A stretch of DNA of 64,000 bases from Nereocystis luetkeana (GCA_031213475.1 JARUPZ010000026.1:6617785-6681784), one strand, 5' to 3'. Shown: positions 19,600 to 31,280, counted from the stretch's first letter. The notes: generated by a model not told the origin, from the letters alone. Numbers and translations: made by a program.

Positions 19600-22500
19600 A
19601 AGAGAGAGGGAGGGGGCACAACAGTACCCGACCCCGTAGGATCATACCCTCTATAACCTCGTCCAAGCGGGAGAAACAGCAGCATCAAGTGGGCGGGAAG
19701 GGGCACAAACGGGAGAATGCTGCTGTATGAAGAGAGAGGGAGGGGGTACAGCAGTACCCGACCCCGTAGGATCAAACCCTCTATAACCTCGTCAAAGCGG
19801 GAGAAACAGCAGCATCACGTTGGCGGGAGGGGGCACAGCAGTACCAGACCCCGTAGTACCATACCCTTCACCTTCCCGTCAAACGGGAGAATGCTGCAGG
19901 ATCAAGAGAAAGGGAGGCGGCACAGCAGTACCCGACCCCGTAGGATCGAACCCTCTATAACCTCGTCAAAGCGGGAGAAACAGCAGCATCACGTGGGCGG
20001 GAGGGGGCACAACAGTACCAGACCCCGTAGGATCATACCCTCCACCTTCCCGTCAAACGGGCGAATGCTGCAGTATCAAGAGAGAGGGAGGCGGCACAAC
20101 AGTACCCGACCCCGTAGGATCAAACCCTCTAATACCTCGTCAAAGCGGGAGAAACAGCAGCATCACGTGGGCGGGAGGGGGCACAACAGTACCCGACCCC
20201 GTAGGATCATACCCTTTACCTTCCCGTCGAACGGGAGAATGCTGCAGTATCAAGAGAGAGGGAGGGGGTACAGCAGTACCCGACCCCGTAGGATCAAACC
20301 GTCTAAAACCTCGTCAAAGCGGGAGAAACAGCAGCATCACGTGGGCGGGAGGGGTCACAACAGTTCCAGACCCCGTAGGAGCATACCCTCCACCTTCCCG
20401 TCAAACGGGAGAATGCTGCAGTATGAAGAGAGAGGGAGGGGGCACAGCAGTACCCGACCCCGTAGGATCAAGCCCTCTAAAACCTCGTCAAAGCGGGAGA
20501 AAACAGCAGCATCACGTGGGCGGGAGGGGGCACAACAGTACCAGACCCCGTAGGAGCATACCCTTCACCTTCCCGTCAAACGGGAGAATGCTGCAGTATC
20601 AAGAGAGAGGGAGGGGGTACAGCAGTACCCGACCCCGTAGGATCAAACCCTCTATAACCTCGTCAAAGCGGGAGAAACAGCAGCATCACGTGGGCGGGAG
20701 GGGGCACAGCAGTACCAGACCCCGTAGTACCATACCCTTCACCTTCCCGTCAAACGGGAGAATGCTGCAGGATCAAGAGAAAGGGAGGGGGCACAGCAGT
20801 ACCCGACCTCGTAGGATCAAACCCTCTAAAACCTCGTCAAAGCGGGAGGAAACCAGCAGCATCACGTGGGCGGGAGGGGGCACAACAGTACCAGACCCCG
20901 TAGGAGCATACCCTTCACCTTCCCGTCAAACGGGAGAATGCTGCAGTATCAAGAGAGAGGGAGGGGGTACAGCAGTACCCGACCTGGTAGGATCAAGCCC
21001 TCTATAACCTCGTCAAAGCGGGAGAAACAGCAGCATCACGTGGGCGGGAGGGGGCACAGCAGTACCAGACCCCGTAGTATCATACCCTTCACCTTCCCGT
21101 CAAACGGGAGAATGCTGCAGGATCAAGAGAAAGGGAGGGGGCACAGCAGTACCCGACCCCGTAGGATCAAACCCTCTATAACCTCGTCAAAGCGGGAGAA
21201 ACAGCAGCATCACGTGGGCGGGAGGGGGCACAACAGTACCAGACCCCGTAGGATCATACCCTTCACCTTCCCGTCAAACGGGAGAATTCTGCAGTATGAA
21301 GAGAGAGGGAGGGGGCACAGCAGTACCCGACCCCGTAGGATCAAGCCCTCTATAACCTCGTCAAAGCGGGAGAAAACAGCAGCATCACGTGGGCGGGAGG
21401 GGTCACAACAGTACCAGACCCCGTAGGAGCATACCCTCCACCTTCCCGTCAAACGGGAGAATGCTGCAGTATCAAGAGAGAGGGGGGGGGCACAGAAGTA
21501 CCCGACCCCGTAGGATCAAGCCCTCTATGACCTCGTCAAAGCGGGAGAAAACAGCAGCATCACATGGGCGGGAGGGGGCATAACAGTACCCGACCCCGTA
21601 GGATCAAACCCTCTATAACCTCGTCAAAGCGGGAGAAACAGCAGCATCACGTGGGCGGGAGGGGGCACAGCAGTACCCGACCCCGTAGGATCATACCCTT
21701 TACCTTCCCGTCAAACGGGAGAATGCTGCAGTATGAAGAGGGAGGGAGGGGGCACAGCAGTACCCGACCCCGTAGGATCATACCCTTTACCTTGCCGTCA
21801 AACGAGAGAAAGCTGCAGTATGAAAAGAGAGGGAGGGGGCACAGCAGTACCCGACCCCGTAGGATCAAACACTCTCTACCTCGTCAAAGCGGGAGAACCC
21901 GCAGTATCGAGAGAGGGGGAGGGGGCACAGCAGTACCAGACCCCGTAGGAGCATACCCTCCATCTTCCCGTCGAACGGGAGAATGCTGCAGTATCAAGAG
22001 AGAGGGAGGGGGCACAGCAGTACCCGACCCCGTAGGATCAAACCCTCTATAACCTCGTCAAAGCGGGAGACCCAGCAGCATCACGTGGGCGGGAGGGATC
22101 ACAACACTACCAGACCCCGTAGGATCGTACCCTTCACCTTCCCGTCAAACGGGAGATTGCTGCAGTATCAAGAGAGAGGGAGGGGGCACAACAGTACCCG
22201 ACCTGGTAGGATCAAGCCCTCTATGACCTCGTCAAAGCGGGAGAAAACAGCAGCATCACGTGGGCGGGAGGGGGCACAACAGTACCCGACCCCGTAGGAT
22301 CAAACCCTCTATAACCTCGTCAAAGCGGGAGAAACAGCAGCATCACGTGGGCGGGAGGGGGCACAACAGTACCAGACCCCGCAGGAGCATACCCTCCGCA
22401 TTCCCGTCAAACGAGAGAATGCTGCAGTATGAAGAGAGAGGGAGGGGGCACAACAGTACGAGACCCCGTAGGATCATACCCCCTACCCCTCGTCGAAGCG

Positions 22501-22720
22501 GGAGAACCCGCAGTATCGAGAGAGGGGGAGGGGGAACCAGGCCCCGTAGGATCATCTCCTTTACTCCCTCGTCAAGGCGGGAGAAACAGCAGTATCAAGA
22601 GGGAGGGAGGGATGGGTGGGGCAACAGTACCAAACCCCGTAGGATCATACCTTCTACTCTCTCGTCCAAGCGGGAGACAACAGCAGCATCAAGTGGGTGG
22701 GAGGGGGCACCACAGTGTCA
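19600..22720. repeat. 174-bp dimeric satellite array
   Basis: The unit has two related ~87-bp halves: one with TACCCGACCCCGTAGGATC, ACCTCGTCAAAGCGGGAGAA and ACAGCAGCATCACGTGGGCG, the other with TACCAGACCCCGTAGGATC, CCTTCCCGTCAAACGGGAG and ATGCTGCAGTATCAAGAGAG. Starts of the second half near 19884, 20058, 20234, 20408, 20582, 20756, 20932 and 21106 give periods of 174-176. The array holds about 17 dimers, more regular before 21500 and disordered after about 21700. Because 87 is 29 x 3, most units keep the same frame, which creates open frames of up to 278 codons on + and shorter ones on -. Confidence 0.9.
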
Positions 22721-23620
22721 AGCGGGAGAAAACAGCCGTATCGCATACCCAGGGTCACACTCTCCTCGCCCCCGTCCAACGAGAGAGTACAGCAGCACAA
22801 AGAGCATACAGCAGTATCGACGAGAGAATACAGGCCTCGTACCGCAGCCAGTACGAGCAAATGTATCCAGTACTCAAATGCAAATGTATCCTGTGCTCCG
22901 TACGCGCGGGAGAGTGCAGCAGTATCGAGGGAGCTATGCGCTCCACCGCCCAACGAGAGAATACAGCACTACAACTCGCCCCCTCACACGAGAGAATACA
23001 GCAGCACACAGAGCATACAGCAGTATCGAGGGGGCATCAAAACCAAATCGTGGCCTCGTGCTGTACTCAGGACAAGCAGGAAATGCAGAAGTATCCTGCA
23101 CTTCGTACTGTACTCATGGCAAGCGGGGAAATGTAGAAGTATACTGTACTCCGTACCAGCGGGGTAGCGCAGCCTCCCCGTCACAGCCAAATCGCGGCCT
23201 CGTACAGTAGTCAGTACGAGCGGGAAAATGCAAATGTATGCTGTACTCAGTACGAGCGGGAGAGTGCAACAGTATCGACGTAGCCCTTCGCTCCGCCGTC
23301 CCACGAGAGGATACAGCAGTGCAACGACCGAATACAGGCCTCGTACTGTAGCCAGTACGAGCAAGAAAAGAAAAGAACATCTCAAACGTATACTGTACTG
23401 AAATGCAAATGAAGCAGGAGAGTGCAGCCTCCCCGTCAAAGCCAAATCGCGCCCTCGTAAGGTGGTCAGTACGAGCGGGAAAATGCCAATGTATGCTGTA
23501 CTCGGTGCGAGCGGGAGCGTGCAACAGTATCGAGGTAGCCCCTCGCTCCACCGTCCAACGAGAGAATACAGCAGTACAACGAGAGAAACAGTCGTAACGA
23601 GAGGGAGCACGGGGCACAGG
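22720..23620. repeat. Degenerate higher-order tandem repeat
   Basis: Words such as AGTACGAGCGGGA, TATCGAGG, GAGAATACAGCAG and GTATGCTGTACTC recur. A ~140-bp block is present at about 23169-23310 and again at about 23425-23572, 256 bases apart, with about 85-90% identity by eye. It looks like an older array next to the 174-bp satellite. The open frames in it are incidental. Confidence 0.7.
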
Positions 23621-24147
23621 CACATACTACCTCCGCATGCTCACATCAATTGGCCCCGTGAGAGCTACTCCCTCCTCGATGGCCTTGTCGCTTCGCTTCG
23701 CCATTGAATTTGAAGGAGGAGGAGGAGGAGGAGGAGGAGGAGGAGAGAGTGGAAGAGATAAGCGACAGTACTTCGACAAGGGAGAAGGACGCCACGGGGA
23801 AGGGACCCAGGGGATGAGGGGATAGCGAGAGCAGCAGAGGACATGGTGAGAATAAGGAAAGGGGGAGGAAGGGAAGTAGGCGAGCGCGCTTCGGAGAGGA
23901 GGAGGAAAGTAGCAGGTCGTCGCAGCGGGCGTATAGGCCAGGGGACAGTCATGGGTCGCTGCATGAAGATGGATCGAATGCACGACGGAGTGACTCCCCT
24001 CAGGGTAGGAAGCAGTCACGTTCCCACCAACCACGCATGCACCAACAAGAACTCCCACAGCAGTGATACAGGCAGCAGTGGGCGCAGCAACAGCACGGCG
24101 AGCCGTGGCAGCAGAGACAGCGCCACTCCTTACCATCTCAAAGGAGT

Positions 24148-25845
24148 TTGTATCGTAACGGGGGAGCGGATGGGGGTTTTGTACCAGCGTTTGACCGCAG
24201 AGGAGAAAACAGAGGAAGTCGTACTCGTATGAAGGAAAACGCAGCCAGTGCCACCATTCAACGGCGGGGTGCACCACGGGGAAAGGGAGGGGGGAAAAAC
24301 GGGAGGGGAGGCATGAGGGGGTATCCGGCAAACAACAGCAGTGGTGCAGGATGGGAGGGGAACAGGGAGAGTAAGGGGCAGCAGCAAATACCCGAGCACC
24401 AACGGGGGGGATACAACACGGTGGGGGGGTGGATCCGGGGGGGTAGGGATCTGCAGATATACCCGACGATGGGCGAGTGGGTGTTTGTACGAGAGGTGCA
24501 GCGACAGGAAGGTGGGGTGGGGGAGGAGATAACAGACAAACAGGGTGGCTACGTAACGGGGGGGTGGGGCAGCAGAAGGGAGGAGGTGCAGCAGGGGGGG
24601 GGGGAGGGGGGGGGAGCGGAAATTGGCTAGGTGACGGAGGGTCGACGCAGCAGAAGGAGGTGCAGCAGGATGGGGGGATGGTTGGGGGAACGATACGTAT
24701 AGGGACGGCGGCGGGGGTAGTGGGAAGGGGGGATGGAATCAAGGGCCGGAACGAGGGCGACACTGGGACGGGTCAGGCATGAGTGGGGGGTGGTTTGGAG
24801 GACCACAGGGTATGATAGGGGGCGATACGAGAGGGTGGGGGGGAGAATCGAAGTGGAAGAAGAGTGATCACCCTATCACAGTATGGGCATCGGTCAGGGC
24901 GGACAACAACGTGCCACAGTACACGAACTGGAAATCCATCTCGGCAATTTGCGGGAACGGGTTCAAGATGGAAGGAGACGGGGCGGAGCACCTGGCATCA
25001 TTTTCAGGGATGTATCTACTAGACTACGCGAGAGCGGAGCAGTCAGGGTGGTGGTGGGGGGGGGAGGTGTCTATACCGGGCAGGGTGGAGGCGCTGTTTG
25101 AGGCAGTGATGTTCCTGGCAACATACATAGTGGACAAGGCAACATTGACCGGCACAGTGGCGAGGGAACGATCAGGGGAGTTGGGGAGGTATCTGCAGTT
25201 GGTTGCGAAGGAGACTAGGGAACTTCATTCGATGCATAGGATGATCGCCAAGGACCAATGTTTCCAGAGCTTTTTTGTGAGGCACTTCAACAAGGACCTC
25301 AGGAAGTGGGAGAAGGACGTGCTAGAGATGGCTTTTACCATGAAGAGGGACGCGGCGACATACCCCGGCCCGTTTGGGGCGCCGCCGATCCCTAAGCCGG
25401 AATTTGGGAGTACGAGAAGGTTCCTAGAAGCAGCACCGACACACTGGGCATGCATGCCCGACAGCAAAGGGGTGGGGGGGGGGGGGGCAAGGGAGGGGGT
25501 TCAACGCCGGGGGATTCGGAGGTAGAGGGGACGAGGGGACTAGAGGAAGGGGGGAAGCTGGGGGGAAAGGGGGGGAGAGGGGGGGGGGGGGGATTCACAG
25601 GGGCACGGGAACCAAGAGGAGCGGGGGAGTGTGGGGAGTTTAAACAGCACGGGAGATGTGGGTGGTTCGAGCGTAACGGTACGCAGTGTAAGTACAGTCA
25701 TGGCAGAAGCGAGGGGGAAGGGGGAGGAGCTGATGGACGGAAGCGGGGGGGGGGGGGGAGGGGAAGGGAAGGAGGAGCCAGCCAAGAACAAATAGGGGTA
25801 TATACGGGCTCTGCGAGTCAGCGTAGCCAAACTGGGGGGCGGTGA
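24148..25845 (+). pseudogene. Gag-like region of element 2 with CCCH finger, in several frames
   Basis: The Gln- and Gly-rich 5' part (from about 24050) is followed by 24779-25525, a 248-residue frame with a helical core, the most protein-like block. The reading then moves, beside a 14-G run near 25473-25486, into the 25450-25845 frame, which contains C-x8-C-x9-C-x3-H (Cys61, Cys70, Cys80, His84 in that frame). The finger sits in the same relative place as that of element 1, which supports the assignment. The core itself is too diverged for me to align with confidence. Confidence 0.55.
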
Positions 25846-26568
25846 GGAGAAGGGGAGAGGGGGGGGGCGTCGACGAGTTTGGAAAAAGGGAAGGAACCGC
25901 GACGGGAAGGGAGAAGCAGGGACGCATGGAGCAAAGAGGATGGGAGACGGGAGGAGCCGTCGGGCCAGTACCAGGATCAGTGTTGCTGGGAACAGAAGGT
26001 ACGGCAACGGGGGTTGAAGGGGAGGAGCGGTTACGCTTGCGAGCGGCGTTGAATAGGCTGTCTAAAGCAAAGGAAGACTCGGGAGAACAGAGAAGGATAT
26101 TGGCAACGGTGGCTCAGATAGCCGGGGAGGTTCTAACTCGATACAGGGGCGAAGTGAAGGAGGTAGTGAGATTCTTGGGGGGAAAACTCTTGGTGCCATA
26201 CATGGACGGGGATAGGATAAGGGATGGTTTTGGAAAGACACATGGGTTTCCGGACATTGCGAGGTTGGAACATATTGCAAGAGTGGGAGTTCCAGTGGAC
26301 GCATGGGCCGGGAGGGGATCTAAGACACGAGATTTAGTACGGAAATCACTCGAGTGCGAAAAAATACGAGAAGGAGATGAAGGGGGAGGTCATCGCGGAC
26401 GTGGTACGAGGTAGAGCGTTGGTATTTCCGTTGGAACAAGCGGAAGTCATTCGGGGACTAAGGATATCACCGGTGGGGGTGGTCGAAGAAAAGGCTATGC
26501 GCAGAATAGTGCGCGATATGACGTTTGGGGAACACAAGAGAGGAAGGAGAGAGGGGATTGGAGAATGA
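25842..26568 (+). pseudogene. Pol N-terminal region of element 2
   Basis: First frame 25842 to about 26362: EDSGEQRRILATVAQIAGE, FLGGKLLVPYMDGDRIRDGF and HIARVGVPVDAW align with the end of the 5301-6362 frame of element 1. It then shifts near 26350 to 26377-26568, with RGRALVFPLEQAEVIRGLRI and SPVGVVEEKAMRRIVRDMTF, the conserved segment that precedes RT fingers in YR retroelements. This comparison locates the frame breaks of element 1. Confidence 0.65.
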
Positions 26569-26571
26569 AAC

Positions 26572-28224
26572 GACAGATTGCAGTAAGATTCCCGAATGCG
26601 AGCTAGCAGAAGTGATGAACGATATTGTAAAGTGGACTCTGGGGTTACGGGCCAAGTTCGGCACAGGTAGGAGGGTTCTGATCCAAAACAATGGGCGGCA
26701 AGAGTGCATTTCGGCAAATTGGGGTTGACCCGGGCGGGGCGGCGGCTTTCGGGTACGTGATAGCAGATTATATTGTAGTGGGCATGCGGCTGCAGTTCGG
26801 GTGGAGGGGGAGCCGAGGGTGGTGGGGGGTGGTGGCGAGCGCGATGCAGGACGCGAAGCGAAAAACGACGAGAGCGACAGCGGTGATATTGGAGGAAAGG
26901 GCCAGAGCAACATCGCATGTAAAAATTGCACCTATGACGGGAAAAATGGTGGAGTCTTTGCCAGTTGGCTGTGAAGTGCCGATAATGGAGGGGAGGGGGG
27001 CAGAGGATGGAGCGGGAGTATCGCTCTTCATGGATGACGCTATCTCGATGGAGGTGCAGTGGGAAGAAGGAGGGGGGCGGTGCTTGGACTTGTCGAGGTC
27101 GTTGGCATCGATACATTTTCAGGCAATGGGGGAAAGGGGAGTGGGGGGGGAGCCGCTGTTGTCGCATAGCAAGGTAACGGACTGGGCACCACAGCAGGAA
27201 GTTTTGGGATTTACGTTGGATACGGAGGCGATGACAATCTCGTTACCACAACGGAAGTTGCGGGACCTGCAGGAGAGGTTGGGGGAATGGCCAGCGGCGA
27301 GGGAGACGGCAACGGTGAGAGAAGTGCTGGCATTGGCCGGGGAGTTACACCATGCGGCTTTTGTAGTCCGGCCCGGGCGGTATTTCGTGCGAAGGCTTCT
27401 GCAGCTTAATAAGCTGCATCTTAATGGGGATGAAATGGCCGGGGGAGGGGAGGCGTGGGGAAGACATAGGAAGAGGGCGGAGGCCAACAGAGTATTGAGA
27501 CTGACGACAGAGTTTATAGCGGACGTGGGGTGGTGGAGATGGTGTGTGCAGCAGGACACCATCAAGCAAGGGGAGAGGACGGCGGCGCCGTTTTATCGGT
27601 TCGTGAAGCAGGCACCGGAGAGGAAGGGGTTCTCAGATGCCTCATATGAGGCTATCGGGGGGCTGTGCTTGGAAACGGGGGTGTACTGGAGGTATCAGCT
27701 CACGGAAGAAGTGAAAACGAGGGCGGTACGGAGTGAGCGGGGAAAAGGCGATAGGATATCAAATCAACATCTTAGAGATGATGGCGATGGTGGTGACGGC
27801 GTACGTGATGGTGGTGATGAGGGGAGACAGGCCAGAGAGGAAAGGGGCGAAGGTGTTGATTAGAGGGAATAATTCATCGGCAGTGCAGTGGGTAATTAAC
27901 TGCAAAGGAGGGGGAGGAGAGGAAGCGAGGTTAGGGGCACTTATGAGGATGTTGGGGGCATTGGAAACGCAAGGGGGGTGGTGTGTTCAGGCAAAGCATG
28001 CGAGGGGGGTAGACAACAGACTAGCGGATGGAATAACTAGGTGGAGGGGAGAGGAAATCCAAGAGAACTTGACAAAAGAGAGCCCCCAAACTGTTTGGCA
28101 GGTGCAGGAGCTGGGGGAGGAGGAGCAGCGGATGTGTTCGGAGATTTTGCAAGAGGATACGCCTTCGGACGGGTTGCGACGTCGACTAGAAAGACTTCCG
28201 AGGCGAATTGGAGGATGTGGGTGA
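26572..28224 (+). pseudogene. RT-RNase H of element 2
   Basis: The RT entry lies in one frame to about 26680 (KIPECELAEVMNDIVKW), then the 26691-27863 frame carries the palm. The motif A region reads SKTMGGKSAFRQIGV, where element 1 has SKADVADAFKNVRV, so the first catalytic Asp seems replaced by Gly. FGWRGSRGWWGVV follows, then FMDD (residues 113-116), LGFTLDTEAMTISLP and RYFVRRLLQL. RNase H: FSDASYEAIGGL, then a frame change near 27740, NILEMMAMVV (Glu), IRGNNSSAVQWV (Asn where element 1 has Asp) and GVDNRLADGITRW. With RT and RNase H residues lost and frames broken, the copy should be dead. Confidence 0.8.
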
Positions 28225-29603
28225 GCTGGAGGAAGTATGCCGGAAAGGGGATTTGGCTGGAGGAAGAGATGGGTAAGGCGGGGATGGTAGAAGAACTGGT
28301 ACAATATATGGCATTCTGCTGTGCGGGGAAGAAAAATAAAGAAGCAACGGTGGCTGGGAAACTGGTGGTGGTTAATTTCTACCATGGGCAGTGGGTGGGA
28401 TTGTCATTTTTGTTTTGCTCATCCCATTCATTATCTTCGCACATCTTCTTATCTCTCTCCTTCCAACTCGTAACTCAGATCCGGGGTCACATAGCAGGCT
28501 CTTCTACCCCCCTTCCCGCTACGGTACGTGCCTTCATTTTTTATCGCGAGAAGATTTCAGCCTTTTCTTCCCTCGTCGACTCGCATCGAATTGTGCCTAC
28601 CCACGCTGCAAGGCGCTCTCAACAATTGAATCATTTTTATTTATTTTGACTTTTGCAAACAAAGTCAAATGTCCGACCCACCTGGGGCTCGAACCCAGGA
28701 CTCAAACACAAGTAGAATTCGAGGTTAACCACTTGAACCACCGGGGCGACCAGCCCATAAGCCACGTCAGGGTGAAGGCGGTAAGGCAAGGGATCAAGAG
28801 GGCACACGTGGAGAGTGGGAGTCGACAGCGGGTAAGAAGACCATTAACGTGGGGGATGCTGGCAGAGATGGAAGATGGCAGCTACGAGTGGGGAGTGGGG
28901 GGGGAGAATGATGTGGATAGATAGGGCTGGCGCTAACATACCTGCTGCTGCTGAGGGCGTCGGAGTTGTTCGCGGAGGAGAATGGAGTGTTTCACGAAGT
29001 ATACTGCCTACGGAGGGGGGATGTGGCATTTTTCCGGGAGGGGCGACAGTTGAGAAGAGCGAGAGAAAGAGAGGCGGATAAGGTGGAAATCAGATTCAAA
29101 GGGTCGAAAGGGGATCAAGGAAGGAAAAAGGAGCGGTAATGGTGAGGACGAGAAACGTTCGAAACGAGGGGGGGCGGAGGTCTGGAGAAGGAGGGACAGT
29201 GGAGCTGTTCGGGATGTTCAAAGGAGGGGAGATGCCAGAAGCAGCGCCACTGATGACCTTCTGGAAAGGAACGAAATGGGGGGTGTGGAGGAGGGGGCAA
29301 GCGACTTACCGTCTGAGAAGCGGAATAGCAGGAGTTTCAGCTGAGTGGGGCCAAGGAAAACGGGGGGGAGGGGGGGTGAGCCTGATTCCTGAGGAGTTCG
29401 CGCTGCATTCGGGGAGAATCGGGCGAGCGACCAAGCTGGCGGCAGGAGGAGCGAGCGATGCGGTGATTCAGAGGGAGGGACGGTGGGCTTCGAATGCGTT
29501 TATGAGATACGTGGGGGCGAACATGAAAGATCCCATTTGGGTGTCAGAAGCCCTAGTGGAAGGGAGAGGGTGGGATCGCCAGCAGGGGCAAGGGACAAGG
29601 TAG
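28135..29603 (+). pseudogene. Tyrosine recombinase of element 2, split by a SINE
   Basis: The N-terminal part is in the 28041 frame: STRKTSEANWRMWVSWRKYA and KEATVAGKLVVVNFYHGQWV. A SINE interrupts at 28406-28751. The protein resumes with PISHVRVKAVRQGIKRAHVE and RRPLTWGMLAEM, then shifts to the frame holding LLLRASELFAEENG (catalytic Arg, about 28955) and HEVYCLRRGDVAFFREG. It shifts again to the 29139-29603 frame: ALHSGRIGRATKLA (His90, Arg93), GRWASNAFMRYV (Trp116, nucleophile Tyr124). The homologous join on both sides of the SINE matches element 1 (HKLFAGW then PPLSHCMIVAVGKGIDRAHG), which shows the insertion point directly. Confidence 0.82.
28406..28751 (-). mobile_element. tRNA-derived SINE, copy 1 (inside element 2 recombinase)
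   Basis: Read on the minus strand it starts GGTCGCCCCGGTGGTTCAAG. It has an A box TGGTTCAAGTGG, a B box GGTTCGAGCCC within a perfect CTGGG/CCCAG T-stem, a ~250-base tRNA-unrelated body and an A-rich tail (T-rich on +). RNA polymerase III promoter boxes and the tail define a SINE. It is about 90% like copies 2 and 3 by eye. I could not identify a clean target-site duplication. Confidence 0.88.
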
Positions 29604-30280
29604 GGGGGGGGGGGTAGAAGGTAGAGATAGGCCTTAACAGTAGGGCTATGAAACGCGCCTTCTTGATGGGAGTGAAGACTGATTGTGGGCGAGTGTAGCC
29701 TGGGAGGCGTGTCAGTCGCGTTTGTTCTTTTTCTTGTGGGAGGAGGCATGTGTGGAGCGGGGCGCAGGGGCCGGTGGCGGGGGTATGTACACCCCCCCCT
29801 CTCGCGTTTTTACCGCTCCACGCGAAGAGGCATTAATACAAGCAAATATTTCGTGAATCAGGGACCAAAGTGTAGGGATGTTAGACAACCTGGAGTTTGG
29901 GCATAGATGGGAGAAATATGGAGTAAGATATGGAAGTAAGGATAAAGGAAGATATGTACATAAATATGCAATAGGATCGATGCACGTATATAACAGGGAA
30001 AAGAAAACACTTTAGGACTTACAGCAGGGATGAGACGGAAGGGTGGATGGTTCCAGAGATTTGGTATTTGTGGGATTTTGTTTTTTGATCGGGATGGGAG
30101 CACGCAGGCGCAGAAAGCTGTTTTTCGTGGAGAAAAAAGAAGACGACGAGAAGGAGAGGGCAGACAGCAGTAGAGGCAAGCAACAACAAAGAGCAGACAG
30201 CAGCGGGTGAGCATCAGGTTCAAATTCCCTCCCACCCTAATACAGACCCACATCCCGGCTAAACATGATTCAAACAAGTG
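29604..30280. other. Flank of element 2, no recognised gene
   Basis: Begins with a run of 13-14 G and may include the 3' untranslated part of element 2. I searched by eye for repeats of the 23.6-24.8 kb region and saw none. No gene is visible. Confidence 0.4.
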
Positions 30281-31035
30281 TCAAGTACCCAGATTTACAG
30301 ATCCTCCAGATCACACAAAAACCCCAAAGATCATACTGATCCTCCTGCGGATCATGCAGACCCACCGATAAAAATGTGCATATCATGCAGATCGTACATA
30401 CCCCATTCAGGTGAACAGATCATACATCACACAGATTCGACTCAGGTAGATAATACCTGATACAGATCCTGCAGATTATACCGGTCCTGCAGATCGATGA
30501 CACCCACCGAAAAACATGTGCAGATCATGCAGATCGTACAGACCCTATCTCGCTAAAGATGTACAGATCTGCAGATCGAACAGATCCCACCCCGGTCAAA
30601 CTGCACTGATTGTACAGATCACACAGATTCTACTCAGGTACTTCCACATCTATGAAAATTGTAACCAGCCAGATCCCTTTCCTGCTAAACATTTGAAATG
30701 TCATTGATATCAACCAGATCCCACCTGGCACACAAGTGGAAATGATACGGAACATAGCTGTCTCTCCAGACAAACTAGTTGGAGTGTGTAGATAATCAGT
30801 CCTTCGGATAATCCATGCAGATCCTCCACATCATGCACACAGGGCGTTCAGATCATCCCACCCACCCCGCACGCAAGTGCAAAAATCTAGACCAAGCAGA
30901 TCTCACCGCCAAAAAAGAGTGATACATCTACATTTTACAGACCCTGCAGATCGTACAGATCCTTCAGATCATGCCGACCCCACCCAGTAAAGGTGTTCAG
31001 ATCATCAAGGATCACATCTTCTATCGATGATACAG
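30281..31035. repeat. Degenerate CAGATC-rich array
   Basis: CAGATC, often extended to CAGATCATGCAGATCGTACAG, recurs every 8-20 bases over ~750 bases with variable linkers. It looks like a decayed short-unit tandem repeat. No coding potential is evident. Confidence 0.7.
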
Positions 31036-31280
31036 ATCCCATTCTGGCGATAAATACCTGGATAATACAAACCCCGTCGATTTCCTTCTGAGTGCTACGC
31101 TTTCCTTTGAGCAATACAGTAGTCCATGTCTCCTACCAGGTATACGCCAAGACATGCGAGAGCATCGAAGACTAGACTACTACTCTTCGCTTTTAGCAAT
31201 AAAACAGTAGCCCATGACTCAGTTCACTCCGAGATCATTTTTACTCAATAAAGAGGTGCAAGGGTTTTACATGCGTCTCC

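Larger units (their letters stand above)
23637..29603 (+). mobile_element. Element 2: G-rich PAT-like YR retrotransposon, decayed and interrupted
   Basis: Same gene order as element 1 (gag with CCCH finger, pol N-region, RT, RNase H, YR) and alignable protein blocks in each domain, so the two belong to one lineage. The plus strand is unusually rich in G runs. The reading frame changes at least six times, often beside G homopolymers. The recombinase is split by a SINE (28406-28751). I found no split direct repeats at either end, so the limits are those of the coding blocks. A GGA microsatellite at about 23714-23744 lies near the left edge. Confidence 0.78.

Noticed and set aside
19717..23210. 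Long open frames (162-316 codons) on + through the satellite
   Set aside because: They follow from a repeat unit divisible by three. Similar frames appear on the other strand, and no start or domain is conserved. Kept only as a question in the findings.
23627..24763. 378-codon Pro-rich minus-strand open frame
   Set aside because: Shadow of the G-rich plus strand of element 2 gag, with no domain and very low complexity.
25540..27565. Several minus-strand Pro/Ser-rich frames
   Set aside because: Opposite-strand shadows of the pol region of element 2.
28680..28751. Functional tRNA gene (minus strand), and likewise at 42960 and 50141
   Set aside because: Only the A and B boxes and the T-stem are intact. 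The acceptor stem does not pair, and the sequence continues into a shared SINE body with an A-tail.
28391..28924. 177-codon open frame on +
   Set aside because: Runs through the SINE; a related frame occurs in SINE copy 2 (42610-43050).
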